From Crotophaga sulcirostris (lineage: Eukaryota > Chordata > Aves > Cuculiformes > Crotophagidae): a DNA stretch of 64,000 nucleotides. The stretch lies in the NCBI GenBank assembly GCA_013397455.1, contig VYZB01000169.1, positions 467,997 through 531,996 on the forward strand, given 5' to 3'. Below are positions 24,101-35,775 of the stretch, piece by piece. Each line of letters begins with the position of its first letter. The first letter of the stretch is position 1. A program made the translations under genes and the position numbers. Under the pieces are notes generated by a model that saw nothing but the letters and a program-made list of their open reading frames with translations, searched no databases and was not told the DNA's origin.

Positions 24101-27100
24101 CAGCTCTGAGTTGTGTAATTAAAGTAAATCTAGTGCTACCCAAAAATTTTGTCCACAATTTTGTTACACCTGCCGATGCCCTCCCAGCTCCAGGTGGTTG
24201 AATCTCAATATTCAGTTTTGTTATTGAATTTTGGTCCCTGAAGCTCCTGGCTGAGGCTCAACCCTGGGTGAAGCACCCACCAGCAAGTGTAAAAGGCAGG
24301 GCAGGGCCAGCAGCTCTGGTGCCTCAAGAAATATCTGAGTCAGCCTTACGCATGACAAATCGTTGACTCATTCAGTTTCTTGTTTTTAATAAAAATGCAT
24401 CTGTTGCAAATTCACACAATGCCATGCTCTCCCACGAACCCCTCCCAGATGGATTTGCATTATTTGGAGTAATCCCAACTCTGTCTCTTATTCCCTAATT
24501 ACCTTAGAATGTTCATGGAAGTGTTTCTCAATAGCAAACACAATTCCTAAGGTCATGAATTCTAAATGAGCCCAGTTACCCAGTGAGGATGCAGGTGCTG
24601 ATGAAGATGAGCTAAAGCCAACGCCCACAGCTCTGGCAGACAGAGCGCCCCGCGAGCCAGGAGACTCAGCCACAGGCACAGAAGAGAGCAAGAGGCAATT
24701 CAAAAACAATTACTTGAGAACAATTAGCCAGAAATAGGAAATGGCACACACTGAGGGAGTTAACCACAGGAACAGCCGTCGGTGCTACCTGCCAGGATTA
24801 CCCACGCCCACAGGTGAGCTGGAACATCGGCACCTTGCAGGAAGCCTCAGCGAGCTCCATAGCGTCTGCTCCTGTACTGGGAGAGCTTTGCCATATGGGC
24901 CTGACCCAACACACACACGTATGCTTTCCTACTTCCCTAGCAGGTTTGGTATTGTTTTTTGAGGATGTAAAAGGCTTGCAATCCCTTTGCCAACGTGGAT
25001 GAAACCCCTGGCTCTGAAGAAACCCCTACCCAGGCGCTTCCCGCGCTCCCTGCCCGCGCTCAGCATCAACCCCCCTTTAGGAAGTTCTGACAGCTCCAAG
25101 GAGCTGCCCAGCTAGTTGCCACTGCTGCAGGCTATGGGAGATGATGGCCAACAGGCTGCTTGATGAGCTGTCAGCAGTGCCTATTTCTGGGTGTATTTTC
25201 ATGTCCATATGCCCAAAAGCATCCAGCTCCCATTTTCCCATTCTATTTTACAACTGTCTGAGAATTCCTGTAGGAACAGTGCTTCATCTCAGAAGCATCT
25301 GAATGAGTATCCAATTATCACCTTAATCAAGTCTTGAAGCATTCTAGCAATTAAATTAAAACAGCAAAGTAAACCCAAGAGCAGGGAAAAATCTAGGCTG
25401 CCTGACTATCTAGCTAAGTAACTTGAATAATTTCATTCACCCAAATCACATGAATCAACAATATAACGAAGGTCATCAGGGGAAACTGCTCTTCATCAAC
25501 AGGAAGAGCAACACAACACTTAAAGCAGAAGATTAATATCAGAAAACCTGCCACTGTTTGCTTTCCTCTCCATTCGGTACTTCCCCCATCTATAAAACAG
25601 GAATATTGTCATTTTTCCTGGCCTATGCATACTAAACTCCTTCATCAATGTCTGTGGGGCAGTCGGAGAGGTTCGGATGAAAAGGGCTGAAGATGTGAAA
25701 TCACAACAGGTTCTGAGTGATTCAGAGGAGCTGCTGCCCTGGGAAGCACTGAGACAAAGCTTCAGCACGGGCTGCAGGATCCTCTGCAGGCAATGCAGGG
25801 GCAAAATAAGCACCGAACCAGAGGAGAGAAGAGCTCTGGAAACAGATGAGACAAGGCCAAGAGCTACCACTAAGTACCTTGGAAGGTGTCCCAACTGAAT
25901 ATCGTTTTACAAATTCATTATATTACAATACTGCTAGATTTATCTAATGGGAAGACTTTATTTTCTCCTTGCTGCATTAAAGTCACACTTATTTAGGTCC
26001 TTTCTTCCTATTGTTGGAGTCTGGGACAGGAAAAGATGCTCCACAACATGGAAGAGTTATTACAGGGTTAAAACAGCAAAACTGAATTAAAACCAAATTA
26101 TATAAATACATCTAGGAAATCTTGGCTGTAATACAACTCCAAAACCAAAGTGCTAGCCGGATTTTTTACATCATCATAAATAAATCAAATATGTCTCCAT
26201 TAGCAACTTATCATGCTGTACAGCAGGATTAATTTAGCCAGATGAGTCCAACTTTTTATGAGTGCATTTTATAATACCTCGCCACCAGAGCAGTTTTCTG
26301 TGCACACAGCCCAGCAGTCAAAATGACGACTGCTATGAGGCTGCAATTAATTAGGTATGAAACCCTCTGCCCACTGCACTGCATAGGAACAAGGATGAGC
26401 CAAACATTTCTGTCAATCTGCCTTTTTTTTAGCAAAAAACTGAGTTTCTGATGGAAGAGTTTCCTTGCAGCCGTTATTTGCTTTACAAGGAAGTTCCCTC
26501 AGCAATGCTTTTAATTTTCAGTGAGTTAAATGCTGCTGGAGCTTTCTGTAAAAGAACTAAACCAGATTTGTTTTGCCAGCATTCTGGCCAAAGGGTACGT
26601 GCCTGTACCCCAGCTTGGGATCAGCTCTTTGCCTTATCCGAGCAAGCCTAAGCCAGCCTCCCTGTGTGCCACTCTGCTCTGCCTGCCCCTGCTGCTGCGC
26701 CCCGAGCTACGGGAAGCAATGCTGCACATCCTGATGACTCAAGGTTTGTGCAGCACATCATAACTTCTTATTTATGGCAGGGTGACCCTTTACCTGGCTC
26801 CGGCGACACGCGGCACTGCCCACCCCGGCCCATTTAAAGTGACCATGGACACTCCTCACCACAGTAACCCTGACCATCATGGCTGTGTTTGTTCCTTCCA
26901 TCCACAAGATTTACTCCTAGGGTGCCTAATTCCTGCTTAATTCAGCCTCTCCCACCCTGCATGGCCAGGCTTCCTCAGCACAGCGGGTGTGCCTGTGGCC
27001 ATGAGGGGTTGTGCCCACCCACCGTGGTCCCTGCGCCCCGTTGTTGCGCATCCCCTGCTGCCATGTTTCTGTGCCTCCCGAGTTAGACTGAAGCAACATG

Positions 27101-27591
27101 GAATTTGATTACATCCTTAACAGCATTAACAACCACATCATGGGAGCAGGGATCAACGACCCAGCAGCAGTAACCCCAGGTCCATCACCTCGCCTGCCTC
27201 CTGCCAGCTCTCTGTGCGTTTACATTTGATTTGCTGATCAGCTTCAAACCAACATCAAAACCAACACAGAATACTGCTTCATCCTCCCATTTCCCCCCCC
27301 TTTTTTTTCTTTCCTTAGCATATTTTTTTTTTCCATGATTGTAACAGCAACATGGGAGAGTTTCTGCTAACATGGGCTCAGTCATCAGGGCTGTCTGCAT
27401 TGCGATGCAATCTGTTCTCAGAAACAGCAGCGCCAAGAGGAAACCAGATGCATTCACAAATACGTGTCCAAATCAAATATATCAACATTACAAACCCTGA
27501 CAAACAAAAAACTCACTTGGAAGCTACACTCCTTCCTGCTCAAGGCCATGCCATATTATATAAGGTGAGCCAGTCATATTCTTGGGCTCAC
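21147..27591. other. Intergenic sequence, AT-rich, no gene seen
   Basis: This is mostly AT-rich non-coding DNA. A small CpG-rich patch lies near 22545-22600. No exon chain, RNA gene or recognisable interspersed repeat was found. Confidence 0.45.
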
Positions 27592-28040
27592 CTTCATCTG
27601 GCTCAGAATAGCCCGAATCTCCCAGCTCAGCCCAGCCGACACCAGTACCCAGGCAGCACCAGCAGTGCTGGCAACAACCCAGCTCCCATGGTGAGGCCAT
27701 ACAGCACATGGGGAAGGCAAAACTCACCCTGGGGAGTGAACAGGGTCAGAAACATTCCTGTAAGGTCTGTAAACCCAGCCAGGCTCCCAGTCAGGTGTAT
27801 TTGTAAGGTGGTCTGGGAACCCTGGCTCTGCTCCTCCAGCTGCCTTGGTTTGGATAGAGACCTGGATGCTCCAGTCCACCCGAAATGCTCTCTACTGGAA
27901 AGCAGGGCATGAGGAGGGGGTACAGAGCCAATGATGCACACTTCTGTCTTGACGTGAAGGAGACCCAAGACCAGGACTCCAACAGCACAGAGTATACAGT
28001 AAGCAGCAGCTACAGACACAGCTGTATTATCCATAATCCA
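27592..28040 (-). pseudogene. Probable decayed SLC22-family transporter fragment (exons 7-9 equivalents)
   Basis: Reading the minus strand, degraded pieces of the SLC22 C-terminal half appear in the right order. Near 28015-27953 is SVAAAY with a hydrophobic stretch, like SMAAAL in SLC22A5 exon 7. It ends CCTTCAC before gt, nearly the same bases as the true exon 7 end. Near 27885-27855 are FGWTGAS and, in a shifted frame, LYP. Near 27790-27760 are TGSLAG and DLTG. At 27728-27650 is GEFCLPHVLYGLTMGAGLL followed by PALLVLP. The last piece sits behind a strong acceptor (gttcactccccag). With the donor after CAGATGAAG it would form a 137-base exon; SLC22A5 exon 9 has 136. Frame shifts and in-frame TGA codons after LPG show that it is not a working gene. 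The assignment is my reading of motifs and spacing, and chance similarity of hydrophobic segments is possible. Confidence 0.4.
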
Positions 28041-28055
28041 GCCGTATGACTTCAA

Positions 28056-31000
28056 TTAGAAACAAACTGTTAGTAACCAGGGATACTTTTGTTTTCTTTT
28101 CCCACCATGTCTCCAAGGCAAAAGAACAGGCGTTATCAAGCAGGTTTGCTGACTATAAAAGAGAAAAATCATATTATTGAACACTCACAAGCTTTTGCGT
28201 CCCTTGTTCTGCGTATGCTCTTAGTTCTAAACAATGAACAGACAAGATAAATTAGAGGGGGGAAGATGTACTTCAGCAAATATATACTTTTTTTTTTCCC
28301 CTCAAACTATCTCGATTTTGTTTATTCTGGCTAGGAGACAGCATCCTCCAATCTTCTCAAACACACCAAACAAACCCAAACTGATGACGAGATTCCTATA
28401 ACCAAGGTCACAGGTCTGGCTTTGCTGGAGCACGAGCTGGATGTCATAGCCAGGGCAGAACACAAAACTTCATTTGAAATGGGCTACGTATCAAAAACTT
28501 AAACAATTTGCTTAACAGGAGAAAAAGCACTTAGGGAATGCTTTTCTTAGAAGAAAGGAGGAAAGCTGGAAAGCTCACAGGTCCTTTTGATGGCTTCATC
28601 TAGAAGAAGCTGCAGGGTAAGCTGTGATACTGCTGAAGTCAATGGCAAAGCTCCTCTCCACCCAGGTGAAGCTGGGATTTTGCTCCACCTGCTTTGGCTG
28701 ACACCCAGCTAGGAAGGAGAGCAGTTCAAAGAGAGAAAGGATTGTTCACTGCTCAAACCCCGTCTGGAAAACAAAAAGTAATTTCTTAGGTGAGAAACTC
28801 ACCTGGGGCATCAGTGCCTTAAAATAGCAGCTGTGCCCTTGCCATGGCAAACGGCGGCCGCTCCCCGCGCGGGCGGCACGCAAGGGATGCGCGCTGCGGC
28901 GCACGGTGATTTCTCTCCAAACAAGGAAATCGGCATAAAAGGAGGACTTGCTTGCAAATTTGGCTGTTGACACAAGAAAACTCCTGTTAACTCATGAGTC
29001 AATAGTTTGCTTGATAGAGAAGAAAACGAATCAGATTTGAACTGAGCAGTCCTGGCGATAAGGATGGAGGGGAGAGCAGTGCCCAGGGCTTTGCACCTTG
29101 GCTGCTTGGAAAACAAGTGAGCATGAGTCCTCTCCTCCTCTGCTGCCAGCCTGATCCCACCAGGCCACCACGTGTGCCAGCTGGAGAGGGATGCCCAGGG
29201 CTGTCAGGAGCCCTCGGGGAGGAGAGAGGGAATGGCTTCTCTGCCGGTGATTCCAGCTTGAAGCATTTGTGAAACTCTCTATCTTGGCAGCAGGCAGAGG
29301 TGGCTTGTTTGTTCTCGAGGTGAGCTTGCATGACTCACACAGGGAAACACAACCGTTTAAAGCTGTCAAAGCTGGAACTACTGCAGAGGGCAGCTTTTTC
29401 AATGGTGGGTGTCTGGTCTTCTGCTCCTGGACCCACGTTTGGGTGTGTGGGTGAGAGCAGCTGGATTGTCCCACCCTGAGCGTTCTGCAGAAGACCATGG
29501 AGGCACCAGAGACTTCATTGCCTCTGACAAGCAATTCTACTCTCATTTAGATGCCGAGTGTGCTACTGCTGACTCTGCTCTTCAAGGCAAGACACAAGGG
29601 CCACTTGTGCTGCTCTCCCTGTAGACTTTGGTCATGAGGAGTAACAGGGGAAACACAGATGATCTGAGGCATCTCCAGTGGTCCATCATTCATGGGGAAA
29701 AATACAGCTTTCTTTTCATCATGGTATGCAGCAGAAAAGATAAGCAGAAAAAAAAAAGAAGCCACAGGGAATCCCACACAGTTTTCTTACAGTACATCTA
29801 CATAAGTGGTTCCATCTATTGGAACTAATAAAAACACTGCAGCTGCAGGGTGTATATTCTCACAGCTGGATATAACATAACACAGTTCCTGCGAGGAAAT
29901 ACCTCATCAGCACTATTAGATTAGGCTGCACTCTATTCTCAGACCAGTTTCTAGCCCTCCAGAGGGATGGGCAGGAGCATCCCCTGAAGCAGATCCCGTA
30001 GCCTGCCCAGTGCACACGGCAAGCCCAGTGCCCAGGTGCATGAGCTACCTGTGCCTGCAGTGCTTGCTACCCAGCACGAGCTGGCTCTATTTGAATTCTG
30101 TATTTGATAGATATTAAAGCTCTTTTAAGACAGATCTTCCAGAGCACCTTCAATGTGCTGAGGACCTCCTGTGCTTATGCTTGTTATCACCACCTTGTCA
30201 CACACTCCCTTATATCAACCACAATACTTGCTCAGAGGAAGATGATGCAATGGCTGCATGGGAAGTGTCAGCTCTTTTGTACAATGCTGTTTATTGTTTT
30301 AGAAAAGAGACTTTCAAAATGGAACAGTCATTGTTGCGTTTACCACCCTCCTCAAGAGGGGTTTTGGCTGTGCCTTTTCTTTCCTGAAAGGGAGGCAAAA
30401 ACATCAGGCTGTAATAATCAGCGCACGTTGGTGAGTGGCAAAACCAAGCACCCACGATCCTCCTCCTCTGCCCCCGCTCTGGCTTTCCCTGGGGGCTGAA
30501 CTCCAAGGGTTGACTGGATAAGACAATACTCTTTCTCTATCTAATCTCTTCTCCACTGCACTATCTCAGCACGAACACGTGTTGGTTTCTCACCACGCAG
30601 TGAGGCTCTCTGGGTGGGAGCAGCAGCTGCGGTGCTGCTCGGGGTGCAAACAGGGCTGGGGGGCTGCTCCAGCCTCCGCTGGATGCTGCTGCCGAGGAGC
30701 AGAGGTGACATTGCTCTCCCCAGGAAAGGATCAAGCAGGAGAACTTTGATCCATGCAAATAACACATATGGAATTAGAATGTCTCCCTGTTTTCTTTTAT
30801 GTAGCCTGCAGTTACCCTTCTCTCATAAGGGGTATAAAATCGGTTCAGCTTCATCAGTCCCAGCCATCTCCATCAGCTCTAACTGAAAACAGTGAATGCA
30901 GTTTGCAGACTTCTAGTGTACTCTCACTCTCAAAAGTGAAATTGTGTGGTCACCTTTCACCCGGCAGCTACCTAAGAACTCCTAATATAGATCAGGATTA

Positions 31001-34000
31001 GCATGAGCAGCCACGGAGACCTGGCTGCAGGTGCACGTTGCCTGCAGGATCTGCTGGCAGCCACAGCAGAACTTGGACTCCTGGACACACATTCCTGCAG
31101 CATCTCATGGTGTTCTGGTCTAGACACACAAGGATGGCTACAGTCAAATTAGTTAAGGCACATTAGCATCATGTTAAAAACAATTTCACGTTTCCAGAAG
31201 GCAACATCAGCTCAGTCCTTCCCATCAGCAGACACCACTGGCTCCATAACGACGCGAGGGTAATTAGCAGCCTGTGGGAGTGCACAGCCAGGACTGGCAG
31301 GATCCCACAGCCCATGTCCCCACCCCAGCCTGGGCACTCCCCCAGCATCACAGCTCAGTGGGGTTGGGGCAGGGTGAAACCCAGGACTGAGTCCCAGTGC
31401 ACCTTTAATTTCCAAGGCTCACAGCCACATTCCCTAGGAAGGAACGATGCCATTTTTGAAGTCAGACACAGGGGAAGCTTCCAGCAGCTTTCACAGAAGC
31501 CACCCTGGTAGCCCCCCACTACCAAAACCTTGCACACAAACCCAATACAGTTTGTCACCTCTGGATTTCCCTGTTCTGCACCTTCCACCATCAGAAGAGA
31601 CAAAGGCAAAAGCTGTTTTGCCTGTAGAGCCAAGAGCAGACAAAGGTGCTGAGTGCACCCAGGTGAGAGCAGACACCTCAGCTCACACAATGCTGCCTTG
31701 TGAGATTCTTGTACTTAAGATGATCCCTTTCCTGTAAAGGAGTGGCCCGACAGGTTTCACAGCCCATGGGTCATGCTCACTTGCTAATGGAAAACAAGGT
31801 GCTTGTAAGAGAGAGAGGGAGCGGGCAAGTGAGCTGTATTCAGGTTAATCACCTGGTTAATTAATTGTGTGCCAGATGAACACGATTTATCTTGCAGAAC
31901 TAGTGTAAACCTCCTTAAGTAGGGTGAAGTAGGTACTCTTAAACCAAGAGCATTTCACCTGTCAAATCAAAGCCTTCCCTCCATGGCAGGTGACTCACTC
32001 CCAACATCTGCAGAGGCAGAAGAGAGGAGAAGCTGCCCTGAGCCTCGGCTGCAGAGGTAGAAGAGGTTTTAACTGTGACCGCTGTGGCCGATACAGTCAC
32101 ACCGATACAGTCGCACCGGGTGTTCCCCTTTCTCCAGGGACACAGTCTCAGCTGGGATTCTCATTTGAGCTCTTCAGCTTAGTGGCATAGGGAGAAATTG
32201 TGAAAATCTTTTGCTAAAATAAATGCTATAGCTCTACAAGGCAAAGGGGATTGACCCAAACTGCTTTGAAGTCACTGAGCACTGTTACCTCCAGTTTAAC
32301 TTGCCCCCAGGTGAGGAACCCCCCAGATTCACCTTTCACAGCACAGGAAAGAGCTATTGGCATTGTGAGGAACAAATGTATGGGGCAAGTCCTGATCAGG
32401 AAAACCACAGCACAATCCATACTGGGGGTTTAACGGGACATTGCCTACAGAAAAACCATCCCAAAGCAAATCAGCACAGCCCATGTTGGGCTGAAGATGC
32501 CCCAGTTGGTCTCCCAGCCACAGAAAGAGCACAGGCTCCTTTGTGGCCATGTGAGAACGGCTGTTCCGGAGAGGAATAGATGATGTATTGATGGATTAGT
32601 GGAGACCAACAGGCTCATTAGCAGAGCAATTTAATGTGCTCATGAATGCAACTTCTGTGCTGCACACCACGAGCTGGGAGCGAAACAGCGGCCGCAGCTC
32701 TGCATCACCACAAATTCATCGCGAAGCTGCGGCTGGATCACATCAGTGTAAATAGAGCTGCCTTTGTGTGGCCTCGGGTAGTGCCTCAGTGTGGGATCTC
32801 CTTCTGCCATATCTTCTCAGAGGCAGGAGAAGGCTCTGCTCCGAGGACCTCTGCAACCCACAGCCTTGGCAGCAGCGCCCGGCAGCGAGGGCCTGCCCTG
32901 GCCAGGAATAGCACAGTAATGAACTGGGAGTCATTTTTATTAATGCACTGAAAAATGATGACATAGTGAACATATCTGAGCTAGAGAGGGAAGAACCTGG
33001 TCTCCCCTTCCTCAGTGACAGCATCCCAGCGAGGAAATACAGTGCTTGACATCCCTTCTTCAACCACATCCCCCAGACCCGACCCTCTTCTGCAAACCTC
33101 TCTTCTGCAATTCCCCCCCTTCCAGGTTTCCTCCTGTCTCCCAGGTGGAAAAGCTCTGCCTGCATTCCCTGTCCCCCGATTTCCCCACAATGTTCCACAG
33201 CAGCTCCAGTGAAAATCCTGGAGCAGTTTTTAGCATGACTGTATTTGCTTTTTTTAAGCTCCTGTAGCTGATCCGGCCGCTTGGCAGGAGCCCAGGGCTG
33301 CTCGAAGCGATAACCGGGGCTGCCCCAGCAGCTCGAGATGAGACAGGAAAGGGTGGGATGGGTGTCAGCTCGAGAACAGGCTGTGACAAACACGAAGCAG
33401 GAGACTGAAACTCCTGCCCTACCAGAGATGCTGACACGGTGACCGCAGACCTCCTGGGCCACCAAGGAGAGGAAGCCCCGCGGAGCTGTCCTGCACACCT
33501 TGGGGGTCCCAGAGTGGCACAGACCCAAAGCCAGTTGCTTTACATGTTTTTACACATCTTTCTCTCCAGTCTATGTAAAAGCTCTTTGCTGTCTCACCAT
33601 AAACCTGAACTTGACTTCTAGCCCTGGGAGATCAACTCCACATGGGGGTGAAGCCAATGGTTTCTGTGCCAGGGCCCCGGGACAGCGAGGAGCTGTGGCT
33701 CCCACCCTGCAGCACAAAGCCACTGCTGGAGGCTGGCTTGGGCTCCCACAGGGGAAAAAAAGATGGGCAGAAATAAAATGGAACTTTGCAAACTGGCAGG
33801 TGGTAGCTGGGCCCCAAGGATAAGAAAGTCACTGTGGGCACAAGCTTGGCAGGGGCTGAGGGAGGGTGGCAGACACTGCCTCGTGCCTCTCAGGTGGCTG
33901 AGCTACTGTGTACAGCAGTTATTTGGGCTAAACAGGAACAGAGCAACATTCTGTTGAGGAAAGTGACAACTGCAAACTGCACTTCTAGCAGGCAGGAGAA

Positions 34001-34140
34001 AAGGAGAGGAGTAAAACAAAGAGCAGAGAAGGGCAGAAGTGCTCTGCTACTGCTTCAACTCGTGCCTGGCTTCAGGCACTCAGAGACTCCTTCCTACCAG
34101 AGCTGGCTCCAGCAGCACCTTGGGGAGGGGGAGAGAAGAC
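28056..34140. other. Intergenic sequence, no intact gene seen
   Basis: This is non-coding sequence with no recognised repeat. It contains a small CpG cluster at 28.85 kb. A 261-codon minus-strand open frame at 32743-33528 resembles no known protein and lacks supporting exon structure. Confidence 0.45.
28845..28905. promoter_or_regulatory. Small CpG cluster
   Basis: Roughly fourteen CpG dinucleotides lie in about 60 bases, including gcggccgc and repeated gcgc. It lies some 800 bases upstream, in the minus-strand sense, of the SLC22-like remnant. It may be an unmethylated element. No TATA box or splice donor was tied to it. Confidence 0.3.
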
Positions 34141-35775
34141 AGGAGGGAACTGGGCAGTGCTCGGCTCACGTGGACTGTTGAGCAGTGCTGACTGTAGCTG
34201 TGGCTGTTTCCCTTTGCTGTGGGCAGCTCTATCTGCCATCAGGACAGCGGAAGGGAAGCATCAGGGAGGTGGTCACCTCTGTCCTATGGATGCTCCTCAC
34301 CATCTTGGCAGTCAGGGATGTCCACCCAGAGCCCAGGGCAGCCCCGACAGCCAGCAGTGAACCCCCAGAAACTTGCAGAGACACCCAGCAGAGCAAGGCA
34401 ACCCCAGCAGAAAGGCGGCGCCCAGCGAGGGATGCAGCGGTGCCACCCAGGACCACCCAGGGCCCCCACCCAGCCTGCCAGGAGCTGCTTGGGGGCAGCT
34501 CCTCCAGCGGCACCCAGGGCCACCCCCACTTCTCTTGGGTGCCACCTCTGCTTCTCGTGGGTGCCACTGCCCTCTGCAGTCCCCAGAGGAACAGGCAGCC
34601 CAGCACCACACAGCCAGGATGTCCCTCAGCATCCTCTCCTTCCAGCCTCACCTCACCCGGGCTTCCCTGGGAGGTGCCAGCACAGAAGAGAATTCCCCTG
34701 AGGAACCCATTTACCCACAGTGGGAGCACTGGCCGTGGTGCTGGGACAAGCAGGGGCTCTGCCCCCCACCCTGTGCATCACACCAGCTGAGAGCTCCCCA
34801 GTTCTTGCAGAAGGTGCTGAGGAGTGGCTGAAGGTCTGAGCAGAGAGGGAATTGCCCACATTGATGCCTCCACCTGTGTGTGCTTGCAGGAACCCTCCCC
34901 TCCGACAGCTGAAGCAGCTGAATGCGGGCACCCAGGGGCGGCTGCCAGCGGGCACAGCTCTTGGCTGGGCCTAAACCAGCTGCCTTAGGCTGTGCTTACA
35001 GGCAGGTCAGGGTCAGCCGGTGGGGGGTACACACTGAGCTGGGAGCAGAAGTCGAAGCAGTGAGGTGAGGGGGCAGAGCAGCCCCAGGAGGGAACGCGCT
35101 GCAGAGCTCGGGCAGCTCACGGAAAGGGCCTTGTTGGAGCTTTCTGGGCCACAGAGACCTGGCTGGGGCAGGGCAGGGACCTCAACCACCCGTGGAGGGG
35201 CTCCAGGGGCAGAGAGTGGCTGAGCCAGAGCCCTTCTGGCTGCTCAGGGAGGGGAAGAGGCAACCCAGGGAGCTACAGGGGTTGGTGACCCTTCACCAGG
35301 GCTGGGCTCCCCCCTTTTCCAGGCATTGGGATGGTGAGGTCCCAGCCTGAAGCAGCTCTTGGGCCCTTGAGGCTTTAGGGATCGTGGCATCAGGCAACTC
35401 CAGACCCCTCTGCCCACGAGGCTCCCCCCTCCTGCCCCAGCTCTGTGCTGGGGGTGCTGTCCCTTCTCCTGGGGCTGGTGGACCCCTTGCAAACTAAACT
35501 CCATCCCCTGCTGCCCCCGTGCCATGTTCCTGTGCTGCAGAGCAGAGCTCCAGGGGCCCAGCAAGCTTCCTGGCTTTCTCCTGCAGCCGAGAAGATGCAC
35601 TGATGGCAACGCAGCCAAGAGGATGGACTGGCCTGGGGAGCTCAGAGCCCCTGCCCTTCCCTGGGCTGCACGGAGACACCAGGAGGAACCCCCTGGTTTG
35701 GAGGTGGAGGTCTGCCAGCTGGGGTGGACCTTGACCTGAACATGCAGCCAAGTTCTGAATAAACATTTCTGCTTT
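34141..35775. other. GC-rich block with possible plus-strand transcript end
   Basis: This block is rich in G, C and proline-like codons, with local near-repeats of cacccagg and gggtgccac. An AATAAA at 35758-35763 follows about 800 bases of GC-rich sequence, and the sequence turns T-rich right after it. A good acceptor (gtgtgcttgcag) lies at 34889. A short plus-strand non-coding transcript ending here is possible but unproven. Long open frames are present in several frames at once and are taken as composition effects. Confidence 0.3.

Noticed and set aside
28544..28552. STAT-type GAS palindrome TTCTTAGAA
   Set aside because: A 6-position motif is expected many times in 64 kb, and nothing around it adds support.
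32743..33528. 261-codon minus-strand open frame
   Set aside because: The translated sequence resembles nothing I recognise and has low-complexity composition. There is no exon or promoter support.
34185..34790. 201-codon proline-rich plus-strand open frame
   Set aside because: Overlapping long frames on both strands show that the open length comes from GC-rich, stop-poor sequence.
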